A stretch of DNA of 64,000 nt from Flavobacterium xinjiangense (GTDB lineage: Bacteria > Bacteroidota > Bacteroidia > Flavobacteriales > Flavobacteriaceae): positions 203,091 through 267,090 of the forward strand of contig NZ_FRCL01000003.1 in NCBI RefSeq assembly GCF_900142885.1. The letters are read 5' to 3'. Below the pieces are notes generated by a model. The model saw only the letters and a list, made by a program, of their open reading frames with translations. It had not been told where the DNA came from and ran no database searches. Within the stretch, counting starts at the first letter, position 1. Each line of letters begins with the position of its first letter. The position numbers and the translations under genes are program-made. Shown one piece after another: positions 1 to 8,724 of this stretch.

Positions 1-439
1 CAAATTTATGGCACAATTTGTGAGCTTGATTCATGGAGTAGATAGCCTGAAATTACTACAGGAAATCAACAAACAAGCTCAAAAAAACAATAGAGTTATC
101 GATTGTTTATTGCAAATACATATTGCTGAAGAAGAAACTAAATTTGGTCTTGATGAAGAGGAATTATCTTCTCTCTTATCTTCCAATGAATTTCAGGAGA
201 TGAAAAACATTAGAATTGTAGGATTGATGGGAATGGCGACTTTTACTGATAACAAAAACCAAATCAAAAAAGAATTCACACACTTGAAATCTATTTTTGA
301 TGGATTGCACCCACTGAAAACTGTAAACTGTAAACTGAAAACTATTTCTATGGGAATGTCTGGAGATTATAAACTCGCAATTGAATGCGGAAGCACAATG
401 GTTCGAATAGGAAGTAGTATCTTTGGGGGAAGAAATTAA
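1..439 (+). CDS. YggS/PLPBP-family pyridoxal phosphate homeostasis protein (5' truncated by window)
   Basis: C-terminal part of a YggS/PROSC-type alanine-racemase-fold protein that binds pyridoxal 5'-phosphate and buffers vitamin B6 and amino acid pools in the cytoplasm. The frame is open to base 1 and the ATG at 8 is internal: the family reads ...NKVKYMAQFVSLIHGVDS at this point, so the gene begins upstream of the window. Family signatures seen are SLIHGVDS, GLMGMAT, SMGMSGDY and the phosphate-binding segment STMVRIGSSIFG near the end. Bases 314-343 hold four tandem 7-nt units (CTGWAAA) that encode an odd TVNCKLK segment just before SMGMSGDY. No operon partner is visible upstream; the next gene starts 75 bases later on the same strand. 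Confidence 0.93.
   Translation, partial: KFMAQFVSLIHGVDSLKLLQEINKQAQKNNRVIDCLLQIHIAEEETKFGLDEEELSSLLSSNEFQEMKNIRIVGLMGMATFTDNKNQIKKEFTHLKSIFDGLHPLKTVNCKLKTISMGMSGDYKLAIECGSTMVRIGSSIFGGRN
314..343 (+). repeat. Heptanucleotide tandem repeat, four units, inside the YggS-family gene
   Basis: Units CTGAAAA, CTGTAAA, CTGTAAA and CTGAAAA lie head to tail, followed by CT. The unit length of 7 is not a multiple of three, so gain or loss of one copy would shift the frame of the YggS-family gene. Seen directly in the sequence. Confidence 0.85.
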
Positions 440-513
440 TTTTTAATTTCAGATTAACGATTTTTGATTTCAGATTTTTCACATCCTGAAAACTTAAACA
501 ATAAATACAAAAT

Positions 514-1875
514 TTGTACGCAATACTAGACATAGAAACCACAGGAGGACAATTTAACGAAGAAGGAATAACTGAAATCGCCATCTATAAATTTGACGGC
601 CATGAGGTTGTAGACCAATTTATTAGTTTAGTGAATCCCGAAATTCCAATTCAGCCGTTTGTAGTTAAATTGACTGGAATCAATAATGAAATGCTGCGCT
701 CCGCTCCCAAATTTTTTGAAGTAGCAAAACGCATTATCGAAATGACTAATGATTGCGTAATTGTAGCACATAATGCTTCTTTTGATTATAGAATTCTTCG
801 AACTGAATTTAGACGATTAGGCTATAATTTTGAGGCAAGAACACTTTGTACCGTTGAATTGTCAAAAAAATTATTACCGGAGCAACCTTCGCATAGTTTG
901 GGCAAACTGGTGCGTGCCCTTGGAATCCCAATGGCAGATAGACACAGAGCTAGCGGTGATGCTCTGGCAACAGTGAAATTATTTAAAATTCTTTTGGAGA
1001 AAGATTTAGAAAAAGAAATTGTAAAAGATTTCATTAAGCTAGAAATCGAAAAAGGAATCGCTCCCAAATTATTAGACATTATATCAAATTTACCCGCAAA
1101 AACCGGAACTTACTATATTCATAACGAAAAAGGCAATCTGATTTATATTGGCAAAAGCCTAAACATAAAAAAACGTGTCAACCAGCATTTCACGGGAACT
1201 ACAACTAAATGCAAAAAAATTCAAGCAGAAGTTTTCACGGTAACTTACGATGAAACAGGAAGCGAATTGATTGCTCTATTGAAAGAGAGCGAAGAAATAA
1301 AAATCAATAAGCCTATTCATAACCGAGCGCAAAGGAAGAGTATTTTCCAACTGGCTTTGTATGCGGAAAAAGATGAAAAAGGATATTTGAATCTGAAATT
1401 GCAAAAAGCAGACGGTCGTAAAAAAGAAATCACCTCATTTACTTCGTTGCAAGAAGGAAAAAATACATTGTTTAGAATTACTTCGGCGTATCATTTGTGC
1501 CAAAAATTAACGGGTTTATATGCCTCCAAAACAAACTGTTTTCAATATACTATAAAAGAATGTGATGGAGCTTGTATTGGACAAATTACTCCCGAAGAAT
1601 ACAACACAAGAGTTCAAGGTTTCATTGACAAAAACAGCTTTGACAATCAAAATATGGTATTGGTTGACAAAGGGAGAACCATCAACGAGCGAAGTGCCAT
1701 ATTAATAGAAAACGGAATTTATAAAGGGTATGCATTTTATGATTTGAATTATCAAATTCACAATATTGAAATTCTTAAAAATATTATTATACCAATGCAA
1801 AATAACAGGGATACTAAGAATATTATTCAAGGTCATGTTCGAAAAAGTAAAACATTGAAAATTATCAAGTTTTAA
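514..1875 (+). CDS. DEDDh 3'-5' exonuclease fused to GIY-YIG nuclease domain
   Basis: A 453-residue fusion. Residues 1-165 are a DnaQ/epsilon-type exonuclease with the DEDDh set visible: D6 and E8 in LDIETTG, D91 in HNASFDYRIL, H144 and D149 in HRASGDAL. Residues 195-275 are a GIY-YIG domain of the UvrC/Cho type (GTYYIH, then NLIYIGKS, R221 and H225). The C-terminal 175 residues carry a Cys cluster (KTNCFQYTIKECDGACIGQ) like that of other such fusions. Known family members are annotated as DNA polymerase III epsilon-like or Cho-like excision nucleases, so a role in DNA repair is inferred. The start is a TTG at 514, chosen because D6/E8 lie directly after it and no ATG is near. It is unlikely to be the replicative epsilon subunit because of the nuclease fusion. 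Confidence 0.85.
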   Translation: MYAILDIETTGGQFNEEGITEIAIYKFDGHEVVDQFISLVNPEIPIQPFVVKLTGINNEMLRSAPKFFEVAKRIIEMTNDCVIVAHNASFDYRILRTEFRRLGYNFEARTLCTVELSKKLLPEQPSHSLGKLVRALGIPMADRHRASGDALATVKLFKILLEKDLEKEIVKDFIKLEIEKGIAPKLLDIISNLPAKTGTYYIHNEKGNLIYIGKSLNIKKRVNQHFTGTTTKCKKIQAEVFTVTYDETGSELIALLKESEEIKINKPIHNRAQRKSIFQLALYAEKDEKGYLNLKLQKADGRKKEITSFTSLQEGKNTLFRITSAYHLCQKLTGLYASKTNCFQYTIKECDGACIGQITPEEYNTRVQGFIDKNSFDNQNMVLVDKGRTINERSAILIENGIYKGYAFYDLNYQIHNIEILKNIIIPMQNNRDTKNIIQGHVRKSKTLKIIKF

Positions 1876-1918
1876 GTTTTATTTTGAAGTCAATTTTAGC
1901 CATTCGTTATAACAAAAC

Positions 1919-2836
1919 ATGAAATACTTAATTACTATAGTTGGCCCTACAGCGATTGGAAAAACTTCTTTGAGCATTGTTTTAGCAGATTATTTCAATT
2001 CCGAAATTATTTCCTGTGACAGCAGACAGTTTTTCAAGGAAATGACTATTGGAACAGCAGTCCCCAACAAATCAGAATTAGCAACTGCAAAACACCATTT
2101 CATTCAAAACAAATCTATTTTTGAAAACTACACTGTGGGTGATTTTGAAAAAGAAGCCATAGCTAAACTCGATGAATTATTTGTGACAAATGATTATGTT
2201 ATTTTAGTTGGTGGATCTGGTTTGTATGTCGATGCCATTCTAAAAGGTTTTGATGAGTTTCCTGAAATTGATTCTTCAGTACGTTTAGCAGAAAATTCAA
2301 ATTACGAAAAATTAGGAATTGGTTATTTACAACAAAAATTAGAGGCATTAGATCCTGATTATTATAAAACACTGATTAAAGAGAATCCTCAAACCTTGCA
2401 AAATCCGCAACGAATGATGCGTTTTGTAGAAGTTTGTATAGGGTCCGGAAAACCATATTCATCCTTTTTAAATCAGAAGCAAAACAGCCGAAATTTCACT
2501 CCTATTCTTATTGGTTTAGAAGCTGACAGATCTATAATTTATAATAGAATCAACCAGCGTGTTGATATAATGATGAACGAAGGTCTTTTGGCTGAAGCCA
2601 AAGTTTTATTCCCAAACAAAGAATTGAATGCACTGCAAACCGTGGGTTATAGAGAATTATTCAGTTATTTTGATCGTGAAATTTCATTAGAATTTGCCAT
2701 CGAAGAAATAAAGAAAAATACAAGACGATTTTCTAAACGCCAACTGACTTGGTTCAAAAGAAATGAAAATACCAAATGGTTTGATTTTGAAACTCCGTAT
2801 GAAACTATTGTGGATTTCATCAATTCGAAAAAGTAA
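1919..2836 (+). CDS. miaA: tRNA dimethylallyltransferase MiaA
   Basis: Transfers a dimethylallyl group from DMAPP to N6 of A37 in tRNAs that read UNN codons; cytoplasmic. At 305 residues it has the normal length. The P-loop GPTAIGKT is at residues 9-16, followed by the substrate loop CDSRQFF with the catalytic Asp, then GTAVP, LVGGSGLYVDAIL and the C-terminal QLTWFKRN segment. It begins 43 bases after the exonuclease gene and may be cotranscribed with it. The start is the ATG directly before the conserved ITIVGPTA strand. Confidence 0.97.
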   Translation: MKYLITIVGPTAIGKTSLSIVLADYFNSEIISCDSRQFFKEMTIGTAVPNKSELATAKHHFIQNKSIFENYTVGDFEKEAIAKLDELFVTNDYVILVGGSGLYVDAILKGFDEFPEIDSSVRLAENSNYEKLGIGYLQQKLEALDPDYYKTLIKENPQTLQNPQRMMRFVEVCIGSGKPYSSFLNQKQNSRNFTPILIGLEADRSIIYNRINQRVDIMMNEGLLAEAKVLFPNKELNALQTVGYRELFSYFDREISLEFAIEEIKKNTRRFSKRQLTWFKRNENTKWFDFETPYETIVDFINSKK

Positions 2837-2900
2837 AAAAAAAAAATAAATCTAAGAATTCAAATTCGTAATTTGTAATTCACTATTCATTACTATTTAT

Positions 2901-3641
2901 ATGCCGATAGCTCCAAATTTCTCTTCTATTTTAAGCAAAGACTGGGAAATCAATTTTACCCAATGCGCTCCAAATGGAAATCTAAAATATACTGACTTAT
3001 GCAATATCCTGCAACTGACAGCTGCCGCACATTCTGAAGTTGGAGGCATTAGCTTTTTGGATATGCAGGAATTCAACCAAGCTTGGGTTTTAAGCAGAAT
3101 GCGTGTTGAAATAGATACTTTGCCTAAATGGGGAGATATTGTGACAGTAAAAACGTGGATTAACTCTTTAGAAAATTCTCGTTCCGTACGCGCGCTGGAA
3201 ATGTATCTTAACGGAAAAAAGATTGCAGGTTCTGAGACTTTTTGGGCTGTTTTTAATACTAAAATGCGCCGTCCGGAAGCATTGGCTTTACCATTCGAAC
3301 ATTTTGAATTGTATCCTGATACACGAGCTACAAAGCATGGTTTTTCAAAAATTAATTTGAATTATGAAAAAGAAATAGTTTTTGAGAAAACGGTATTCTT
3401 ATCTGATTTAGACATTGTAAATCACGTAAATAATGTAAAATATCTGGAATGGTGTTTGGATCTGGTTGATGAAAAACTAATTCTAAACCAAAAAATAGAA
3501 AGTTTCGAAATGAATTTTATGAAGGAACTATCTTTGAAAGATACTGTAATCATTCATGAGAGCTTGAATGAAACCGAAACGACTTTTAGCATTACAAAAG
3601 AGAATAAAACCAGTTTTGCTTTACAATTAAATTGGAAATAG
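2901..3641 (+). CDS. Acyl-ACP thioesterase (FatA/FatB-like)
   Basis: Predicted to hydrolyse acyl-ACP and release free fatty acids from type II synthesis. The 246 residues fit a double hot-dog acyl-ACP thioesterase: the first hot-dog spans about 10-130 with the motif WVLSRMRVEI and the phrase VKTWINSLENSRSVRALEM, the second about 150-246 with the conserved DIVNHVNNVKYLEW. The Asn-His pair in this last segment corresponds to the catalytic region of plant FatB. The gene follows miaA by 64 bases of low-complexity AT-rich spacer and ends at a shared bidirectional terminator. The physiological substrate chain length cannot be read from the sequence. Confidence 0.88.
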   Translation: MPIAPNFSSILSKDWEINFTQCAPNGNLKYTDLCNILQLTAAAHSEVGGISFLDMQEFNQAWVLSRMRVEIDTLPKWGDIVTVKTWINSLENSRSVRALEMYLNGKKIAGSETFWAVFNTKMRRPEALALPFEHFELYPDTRATKHGFSKINLNYEKEIVFEKTVFLSDLDIVNHVNNVKYLEWCLDLVDEKLILNQKIESFEMNFMKELSLKDTVIIHESLNETETTFSITKENKTSFALQLNWK

Positions 3642-3692
3642 TACAAAATTATTTCTCAAAAGCCCTAACCTTGGTAAAAGTGGCAATAACCC

Positions 3693-3727
3693 AAAAAAAT
3701 GGCTTCGATTTCTCGAAGCCATTTTTA
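3693..3727. terminator. Bidirectional rho-independent terminator
   Basis: Perfect 8-bp stem GGCTTCGA/TCGAAGCC with a 4-nt loop, flanked by an A-run on the left and a T-run on the right, between convergent genes (thioesterase on plus, response regulator on minus). Confidence 0.9.
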
Positions 3728-4441
3728 TTATGCTACTTTGTTTTTTACAACTAGTCTAAATCCCTCACCGTGAATATTTAAGATTTCAACATCTTCATCT
3801 AATTTAAGATATTTTCTTAATTTAGCGATGTATACATCCATGCTTCTTGATGTGAAATAGTTATCATCTCTCCATATTTTTGTTAAGGCCAATTCTCTTG
3901 GCATTAAATCATTTTCGTGAAGAATCAACATTTTCAATAACTCGTTCTCTTTCGGAGACAATTTAATAGGCTCTTCATTGTTAAATGTTAAAAAACGAAG
4001 CTTTGAATTAAAATGAAATTTTCCAATATTAAATTCAAACTGTGCTTGTTCCGCTTTAGTATCAGATGATTTTCTTTGAATTATAGCTTTAATTTTCATC
4101 AAAAGCACTTCAGAATCAAAAGGTTTGTTCAAATAATCATCCGCGCCAGCCTTATATCCTTTTAAAACATCCTCTTTCATAGATTTTGCTGTCAAGAAAA
4201 TAATTGGCACTTCATTGTTTTTCTCTCTGATTTCTTTTGCAAGCGTATAACCATCTTTATATGGCATCATAACATCCAGAATACACAAATCAAAAGTATC
4301 TTTCTTGAATTTTTCAAATCCTTCCATTCCATTTTTCGCTAAAGTAACATCAAAATCATTTAGCATTAAATAATCTTTTAGCACTGCACCAAAATTCAGG
4401 TCATCTTCAACTAAAAGTATTTTTTTATTTACATTTTCCAT
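3728..4441 (-). CDS. OmpR-family response regulator (RprY-like)
   Basis: DNA-binding output of a two-component system. Residues 1-120 form a receiver domain with acidic pocket D13/D14, phospho-acceptor D56 in CILDVMMP, T84 and K106 in NKPFDSE. Residues 135-232 form an OmpR-type winged helix (ending in IHGEGFRLV). The histidine kinase gene lies directly upstream, ending 3 bases before this start, so the two are cotranscribed and very probably cognate. The arrangement and sequence resemble the Bacteroides RprX/RprY pair, but the regulated genes cannot be inferred here. Confidence 0.93.
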   Translation of the reverse strand: MENVNKKILLVEDDLNFGAVLKDYLMLNDFDVTLAKNGMEGFEKFKKDTFDLCILDVMMPYKDGYTLAKEIREKNNEVPIIFLTAKSMKEDVLKGYKAGADDYLNKPFDSEVLLMKIKAIIQRKSSDTKAEQAQFEFNIGKFHFNSKLRFLTFNNEEPIKLSPKENELLKMLILHENDLMPRELALTKIWRDDNYFTSRSMDVYIAKLRKYLKLDEDVEILNIHGEGFRLVVKNKVA

Positions 4442-4444
4442 ATT

Positions 4445-6028
4445 TTAATTTATTAATGGTAATTTTATTATGAAGGTACTTCCTTTTCCCTTTTCACTTT
4501 CTACATAAACTTGACCGTTATGGTCCTCAACAATTCTCTTTACATAAGCTAAACCTAAACCATGCCCTTTAACATTGTGCAAATCTCCAGTATGCTCTCT
4601 GTAAAATTTTTCGAAAATTCTTTTCTGAGCTGTTTTACCCATTCCTAACCCATTATCCTTAACTTTAATGATAACCATATCTTTTACATTTTCAGTATAA
4701 ACATCAATTTTAGGAACATCGGGAGAATACTTAATTGCGTTTTCTAATATATTAACCAGCACGTTTGTAAAATGTACATCATTTAATAAAACGGTCTTTC
4801 TTGTGGCATCATAATGCGTTGTAACTGTTCCCTCTCTATCTTCCAAAATCAAATTAACATGCTCAATTGCTTCATTAATGATTTCTTCTAAATTACAAGA
4901 CTCCTTAGCTATGTCTAACTCTTTTTTCTCTAATTTAGAAATTCGCAGAACATTTTCTACTTGGGCATGCATCCTCTTATTCTCATCCCTAATCATTTGA
5001 AGGTAACGTAATACCTTTTCCTTATCATCAATTATTTTTGGATTTTTTATAGCATCCAGAGCTAAATTGATAGTTGCAATAGGCGTTTTAAATTCATGTG
5101 TCATATTATTAATAAAATCTGTTTTTATCTCAGATATATGACGTTGCCGAATCAATTGATTCAATGCACTCGAATAAGCAATAAGAATGATTAGCGTAAA
5201 TATTATCGACAGTATCGTTATACTAACGAGCTCAGATAATAAAAATTTCTTTTTATGAGGAAATGTAACCAGCAATTGATATTTACTATTTCCCTCGTTA
5301 TCCGTAAAAATAGGGATTGAATAAGTGGCATTTTTATCATATTTAAAATCATCCGACTTTACCTTTGTTGCCAAGTTATTACTATAAATCCCAAATTCGA
5401 ATTTTGTATTTACACCGCGCTCCTCTAATTCTTTTTTTATTAGTTTCTGCAATATTTCTTTTGAAACTCTTTCTTCCAAAGGCATTGCTGAGGCAATATC
5501 TTTAAAAAATATTTCAAATTGAGCATTATCTAAAATATCCAAATTTCCTGATTTTTCAATTCTAACATCTGGAATTAAGCTTTGTCCAACGCCTGAATTA
5601 TCAATATTATTGTTATTGTAAACTTCAGTAACACGCTTAGAATTAAAATTCTTAAATCTTTCCGTATCAAATTTCTTATCAAAGAACGAAGAAGATATTT
5701 TGTAATCTTCAGATATAATGCTGTTAGAATATATTATTGTTTTATTCGTTTTTGGATTTTTTTGAACGTAATAAAACTCTAATAAGTCATTTTTTTTAGG
5801 AACTTTTCCAGTACTGTCTTTATAATGATTGTACTTATCATAAAAACTGTATGCTTCTTGTTTTTGAAGTTTATCAGCAACATTACCAATAACTTGTTTA
5901 ACATGAAATTTGAATTGCTCATCATTGTTTTTGAATGATGTATTAAACCAGTAAACTTGAACCAATATTATCCCAATCAAGGACAAGCTCATCAATAATA
6001 CCAGTAATCTAAAAAAAAGTTTATTCAT
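4445..6028 (-). CDS. Membrane sensor histidine kinase (RprX-like)
   Basis: A 527-residue class I histidine kinase. TM1 is at about 6-27 and TM2 at about 265-287; between them lies a 235-residue extracytoplasmic sensor region with no family I recognise. The HisKA domain follows with phospho-acceptor H311 in MTHEFKTPI, then a HATPase with NILENAIKYS (N box), DNGLGMG (G1) and GHGLGLAYVK (G2). It is the partner of the response regulator just downstream. It starts 59 bases after the end of coaE, so it may belong to a longer glycosyltransferase-coaE-kinase-regulator transcript. Confidence 0.94.
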   Translation of the reverse strand: MNKLFFRLLVLLMSLSLIGIILVQVYWFNTSFKNNDEQFKFHVKQVIGNVADKLQKQEAYSFYDKYNHYKDSTGKVPKKNDLLEFYYVQKNPKTNKTIIYSNSIISEDYKISSSFFDKKFDTERFKNFNSKRVTEVYNNNNIDNSGVGQSLIPDVRIEKSGNLDILDNAQFEIFFKDIASAMPLEERVSKEILQKLIKKELEERGVNTKFEFGIYSNNLATKVKSDDFKYDKNATYSIPIFTDNEGNSKYQLLVTFPHKKKFLLSELVSITILSIIFTLIILIAYSSALNQLIRQRHISEIKTDFINNMTHEFKTPIATINLALDAIKNPKIIDDKEKVLRYLQMIRDENKRMHAQVENVLRISKLEKKELDIAKESCNLEEIINEAIEHVNLILEDREGTVTTHYDATRKTVLLNDVHFTNVLVNILENAIKYSPDVPKIDVYTENVKDMVIIKVKDNGLGMGKTAQKRIFEKFYREHTGDLHNVKGHGLGLAYVKRIVEDHNGQVYVESEKGKGSTFIIKLPLIN

Positions 6029-6087
6029 CGAAACAAAATTAGTATTTTAACAATATATTAAATAATACATTAACCAAACATTAACAT

Positions 6088-6684
6088 CTAAGTAACATTT
6101 TGTTTAATCTTTAAAAATTTAAGAATTTTAACAATTTCTGACTTAGTTTCTTCAATATTTGTGTTTTTAATGACAAAATCACTTTTTGAAATGCGTTTTT
6201 CGTCATTCCATTGCATATTAATTCTTTTTAAAACCTGCTCCCGGGTGGTTTTATCTCTATCGATAACCCTTTGAATCCTTGTTTCTAAAGGTGCAATGAC
6301 CGATATTATTATATCACAATTTTTATAGCCGCCACTTTCAAACAAAATGGCTGCTTCGTAAATTACAAATGGAGCGTCTTTATGATTTAATAGCCATTCC
6401 TTAAAATGTTTCTTTACGGCAGGGTGAACAATACCATTCAATTGTTCCAGTTTTTCAGGATTACTAAAAACTATTTCGGCAAGTTTTTCTCTGTTTAAAA
6501 TATCATTTTCAAAAACTGTTTTACCAAATACAGTTTTAATTGCATTAATAACTTCTGAGGATTGCATCAGTTTTCTTGCTTCATCATCAGCAATATACAC
6601 AGGAACTCCTAAAGATAGAAATTCATTGGCAATTGTAGTTTTCCCACTGCCAATACCACCTGTTAACCCAATAATTTTCGTCAT
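6088..6684 (-). CDS. coaE: Dephospho-CoA kinase
   Basis: Catalyses the last step of coenzyme A synthesis, phosphorylating the 3'-hydroxyl of dephospho-CoA with ATP. At 198 residues it is of normal length. The P-loop GGIGSGKT is at 9-16, and YIADDEARKL, the conserved LNGIVHPAVK and the lid region around RVIDRDKTTREQV follow. It starts 1 base after the stop of the upstream glycosyltransferase gene, which indicates translational coupling. coaBC for earlier CoA steps is also in this window but in a different operon. Confidence 0.96.
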   Translation of the reverse strand: MTKIIGLTGGIGSGKTTIANEFLSLGVPVYIADDEARKLMQSSEVINAIKTVFGKTVFENDILNREKLAEIVFSNPEKLEQLNGIVHPAVKKHFKEWLLNHKDAPFVIYEAAILFESGGYKNCDIIISVIAPLETRIQRVIDRDKTTREQVLKRINMQWNDEKRISKSDFVIKNTNIEETKSEIVKILKFLKIKQNVT

Positions 6685-6685
6685 A

Positions 6686-7684
6686 TTACAATTTAAAGAA
6701 TAACTCTGGAAAAGCTTCCTGTGGTTTTTGTTTCAGAATGATGATTTTTATAAATGATTCTAAAAATCCTCTTCCGTAACCATAGAATTGCTTCCAAACA
6801 GCAATTAGAGATAAATAGCCTATTTTCAGGCTCTTATTCTGGTAAGTAGACACCAAAAATAATACCAAAAAATAGCCAAAATAAAATTTAAGCAGTAAAT
6901 CAAGATTAAAAATCAATAATACTATTGCTAAAATAAATCCTATTAAAAAGAAGGTTGGGAAGAAAAAAGTAATTTTATTATATTTAGGGTACCAGCTATT
7001 TAAGATTGGTCTTGCCTTACCAAATTTGTTCACCTGGACAGAAAACTTATCCCAGTCTATTCTTCGCTTGTGGTATACAAATGCTTTAGGAAAAAGTTTA
7101 GTTTCAAAACCCAAATTCCATAATCGTATGGATAAGTCTGGATCTTCTCCTGGGTGAATATTCCCAAAACCTTTTGATGCTTCAAAAGCTTTTCGAGATA
7201 ATCCCATATTAAAACTTCGAGGCTGAAACTTATCTATTTTTTCTGAACCACCTCTGATTCCTCCAGTAGTAAGGAATGAAGTCATGGCGAAATTGATCGC
7301 TTTTTGAATATCTGAAAAACTATCCAAGGCTTTATCCGGCCCTCCAAAACAATCAACATAGTTTTGCTTCAAAGCGGTATCTACTTCCGATAAATAGTTT
7401 TTTGGAATAATGCAATCCGAATCAAAAATGATAAAATAGTCTCCTCTTGCCTTTTTCATTCCATAATTCCTGGAATCCCCGGGTCCTGAATTTTCTTTGT
7501 AATAGTAGGAAATATCTAATTTATCTCCATATTTTTGAGCAACATCCTGACATCTTATTGTTGAGCCATCTTCAACAATCACAATTTCAAAAATTTCATT
7601 ATAATCCGTTTGTGATAAACTTTCTAAAAGCTCATCAACTTCGTCCGGACGATTGTAAACTGGAATGATTAGGGAAAATAACAT
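6686..7684 (-). CDS. Family 2 glycosyltransferase with C-terminal membrane segments
   Basis: A 332-residue GT-A fold enzyme. The N-terminal Rossmann strand (SLIIPVYNRPDEV) is followed by the nucleotide-sugar DxD motif D88-S-D90 (IIFDSDCIIP) and the acceptor-side GEDPDLSIRLW. Two hydrophobic segments at about 245-265 and 268-285 suggest attachment to the inner membrane, so the acceptor is probably a lipid-linked or envelope glycan. The sugar and acceptor cannot be assigned. It is the first gene of the run leading into coaE, with a TAcaTTTG box 50 bases upstream. Confidence 0.88.
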   Translation of the reverse strand: MLFSLIIPVYNRPDEVDELLESLSQTDYNEIFEIVIVEDGSTIRCQDVAQKYGDKLDISYYYKENSGPGDSRNYGMKKARGDYFIIFDSDCIIPKNYLSEVDTALKQNYVDCFGGPDKALDSFSDIQKAINFAMTSFLTTGGIRGGSEKIDKFQPRSFNMGLSRKAFEASKGFGNIHPGEDPDLSIRLWNLGFETKLFPKAFVYHKRRIDWDKFSVQVNKFGKARPILNSWYPKYNKITFFFPTFFLIGFILAIVLLIFNLDLLLKFYFGYFLVLFLVSTYQNKSLKIGYLSLIAVWKQFYGYGRGFLESFIKIIILKQKPQEAFPELFFKL

Positions 7685-7735
7685 ACTCTTGAATGTGGTA
7701 TTTAGGTATTATTTTTATTGATTCGAAAATTTTAA

Positions 7736-7743
7736 CAAATGTA
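7736..7743 (-). promoter_or_regulatory. Bacteroidota -7 box for the glycosyltransferase-coaE genes
   Basis: Minus strand reads TACATTTG, a perfect match to TAnnTTTG. A TTG lies 23 nt upstream, longer than the usual 19. It sits between the fabI terminator and the glycosyltransferase start. Confidence 0.5.
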
Positions 7744-7757
7744 ATCTTTATCCATAA

Positions 7758-7788
7758 AAAAACCATCAAATAGCAGTTGATGGTTTTT
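7758..7788 (-). terminator. Rho-independent terminator of fabI
   Basis: Perfect 12-bp stem (AAAAACCATCAA with its complement), 7-nt loop, 19 bases after the fabI stop. The minus strand carries the T-run as part of the stem. Confidence 0.85.
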
Positions 7789-7806
7789 ATAAAAATACAA
7801 TTTTAT

Positions 7807-8613
7807 TTATTCAAACATTTCCATTACCTCCTGGCTTACTCCCATATTTGAGAATCCACCGTCATGTAATAAATTTTGTAAAGTTACTTTTCTGGTTAAA
7901 TCAGAAAATAGAGATACATTATAATTAGCACAATCTAAAGCAGTTGCATTCCCTAAAGGTGACATTTTTTCAGCAAAAGCTGTAAATCCACCAAAACCTT
8001 TTACCCCCTGACCTGCTTTTGTGGCTGTTGGTGATTGGGAAATAGTATTAACTCTTACTTTTTTATCTCTTCCAAAGAAATATCCAAAACTGCGGGCGAT
8101 AGATTCTAAATAAGCTTTATTATCCGCCATATCATTATAATCAGGAAAAACACGTTGCGCTGCCATATAAGACAATGCAACGATACTTCCCCACTCGTTC
8201 ATGGCATCTTTTTTATACAAAACCTGCATTACTTTATGAAAAGAAACGGCCGAAACATTCCAGCCTTTCTCCGTGTAATCGTAATTTTGATTGGTGTAAT
8301 GGTTTCCTTTTCGGACATTTACAGACATTCCAATCGAATGCAAAACAAAATCGATTTTTCCTCCTAGAATTTCAATTGCCTGATCTACTAGGTTTTCAAG
8401 ATCGTTTACAGATGTGGCATCCGCAGGTATAATTTGCGAACCTGTTTTTTGAGCGAGTTGATCAATAGTCCCCATTCTCATCGCGGCCGGCGCATTCGAA
8501 AGAATAAAAATCCCTCCTTCTTCATGCACTCTTTCAGCCGTTTTCCAAGCAATAGAATTTTCGTCTAATGCGCCAAAAATAATTCCTCTTTTTCCTTTTA
8601 GTAAGTTGTACAT
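7807..8613 (-). CDS. fabI: Enoyl-[acyl-carrier-protein] reductase, FabI type
   Basis: NADH-dependent reduction of trans-2-enoyl-ACP, the last step of each fatty acid elongation cycle. This is a 268-residue SDR-fold protein. The FabI-type nucleotide motif GALDENSIAW is at 14-23, and the catalytic Tyr-x6-Lys is Y159...K166 (YNDMADNK), matching E. coli Y156/K163; Y149 aligns with Y146. The substrate-loop segment reads SQSPTATKAG instead of the common AGPIRT phrase, which is usual for Bacteroidota FabI. It is followed by its own terminator and preceded by the fabV terminator, so it is probably monocistronic. An unrelated enoyl reductase (fabV) sits just upstream. Confidence 0.94.
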   Translation of the reverse strand: MYNLLKGKRGIIFGALDENSIAWKTAERVHEEGGIFILSNAPAAMRMGTIDQLAQKTGSQIIPADATSVNDLENLVDQAIEILGGKIDFVLHSIGMSVNVRKGNHYTNQNYDYTEKGWNVSAVSFHKVMQVLYKKDAMNEWGSIVALSYMAAQRVFPDYNDMADNKAYLESIARSFGYFFGRDKKVRVNTISQSPTATKAGQGVKGFGGFTAFAEKMSPLGNATALDCANYNVSLFSDLTRKVTLQNLLHDGGFSNMGVSQEVMEMFE

Positions 8614-8645
8614 AATACAATTAATTTAAATTTTTTTTTATAAAA

Positions 8646-8700
8646 ATAATGCACCTTAATTTCGAAATGATTAAACCATTGTGAAATTAAGATGCATTAT
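8646..8700 (-). terminator. Long hairpin terminator after fabV
   Basis: Eighteen-nt arms pair with one mismatch around a 19-nt loop. On the minus strand the 3' arm runs into a T-rich tract. It lies 24 bases after the fabV stop and separates fabV from fabI. Confidence 0.75.
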
Positions 8701-8724
8701 GTAAACTAAATATTTAGTATAGGA

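Noticed and set aside
8155..8432. Plus-strand ORFs of 70 and 85 codons opposite fabI
   Set aside because: Antisense shadows of a strongly conserved gene; no protein family features.
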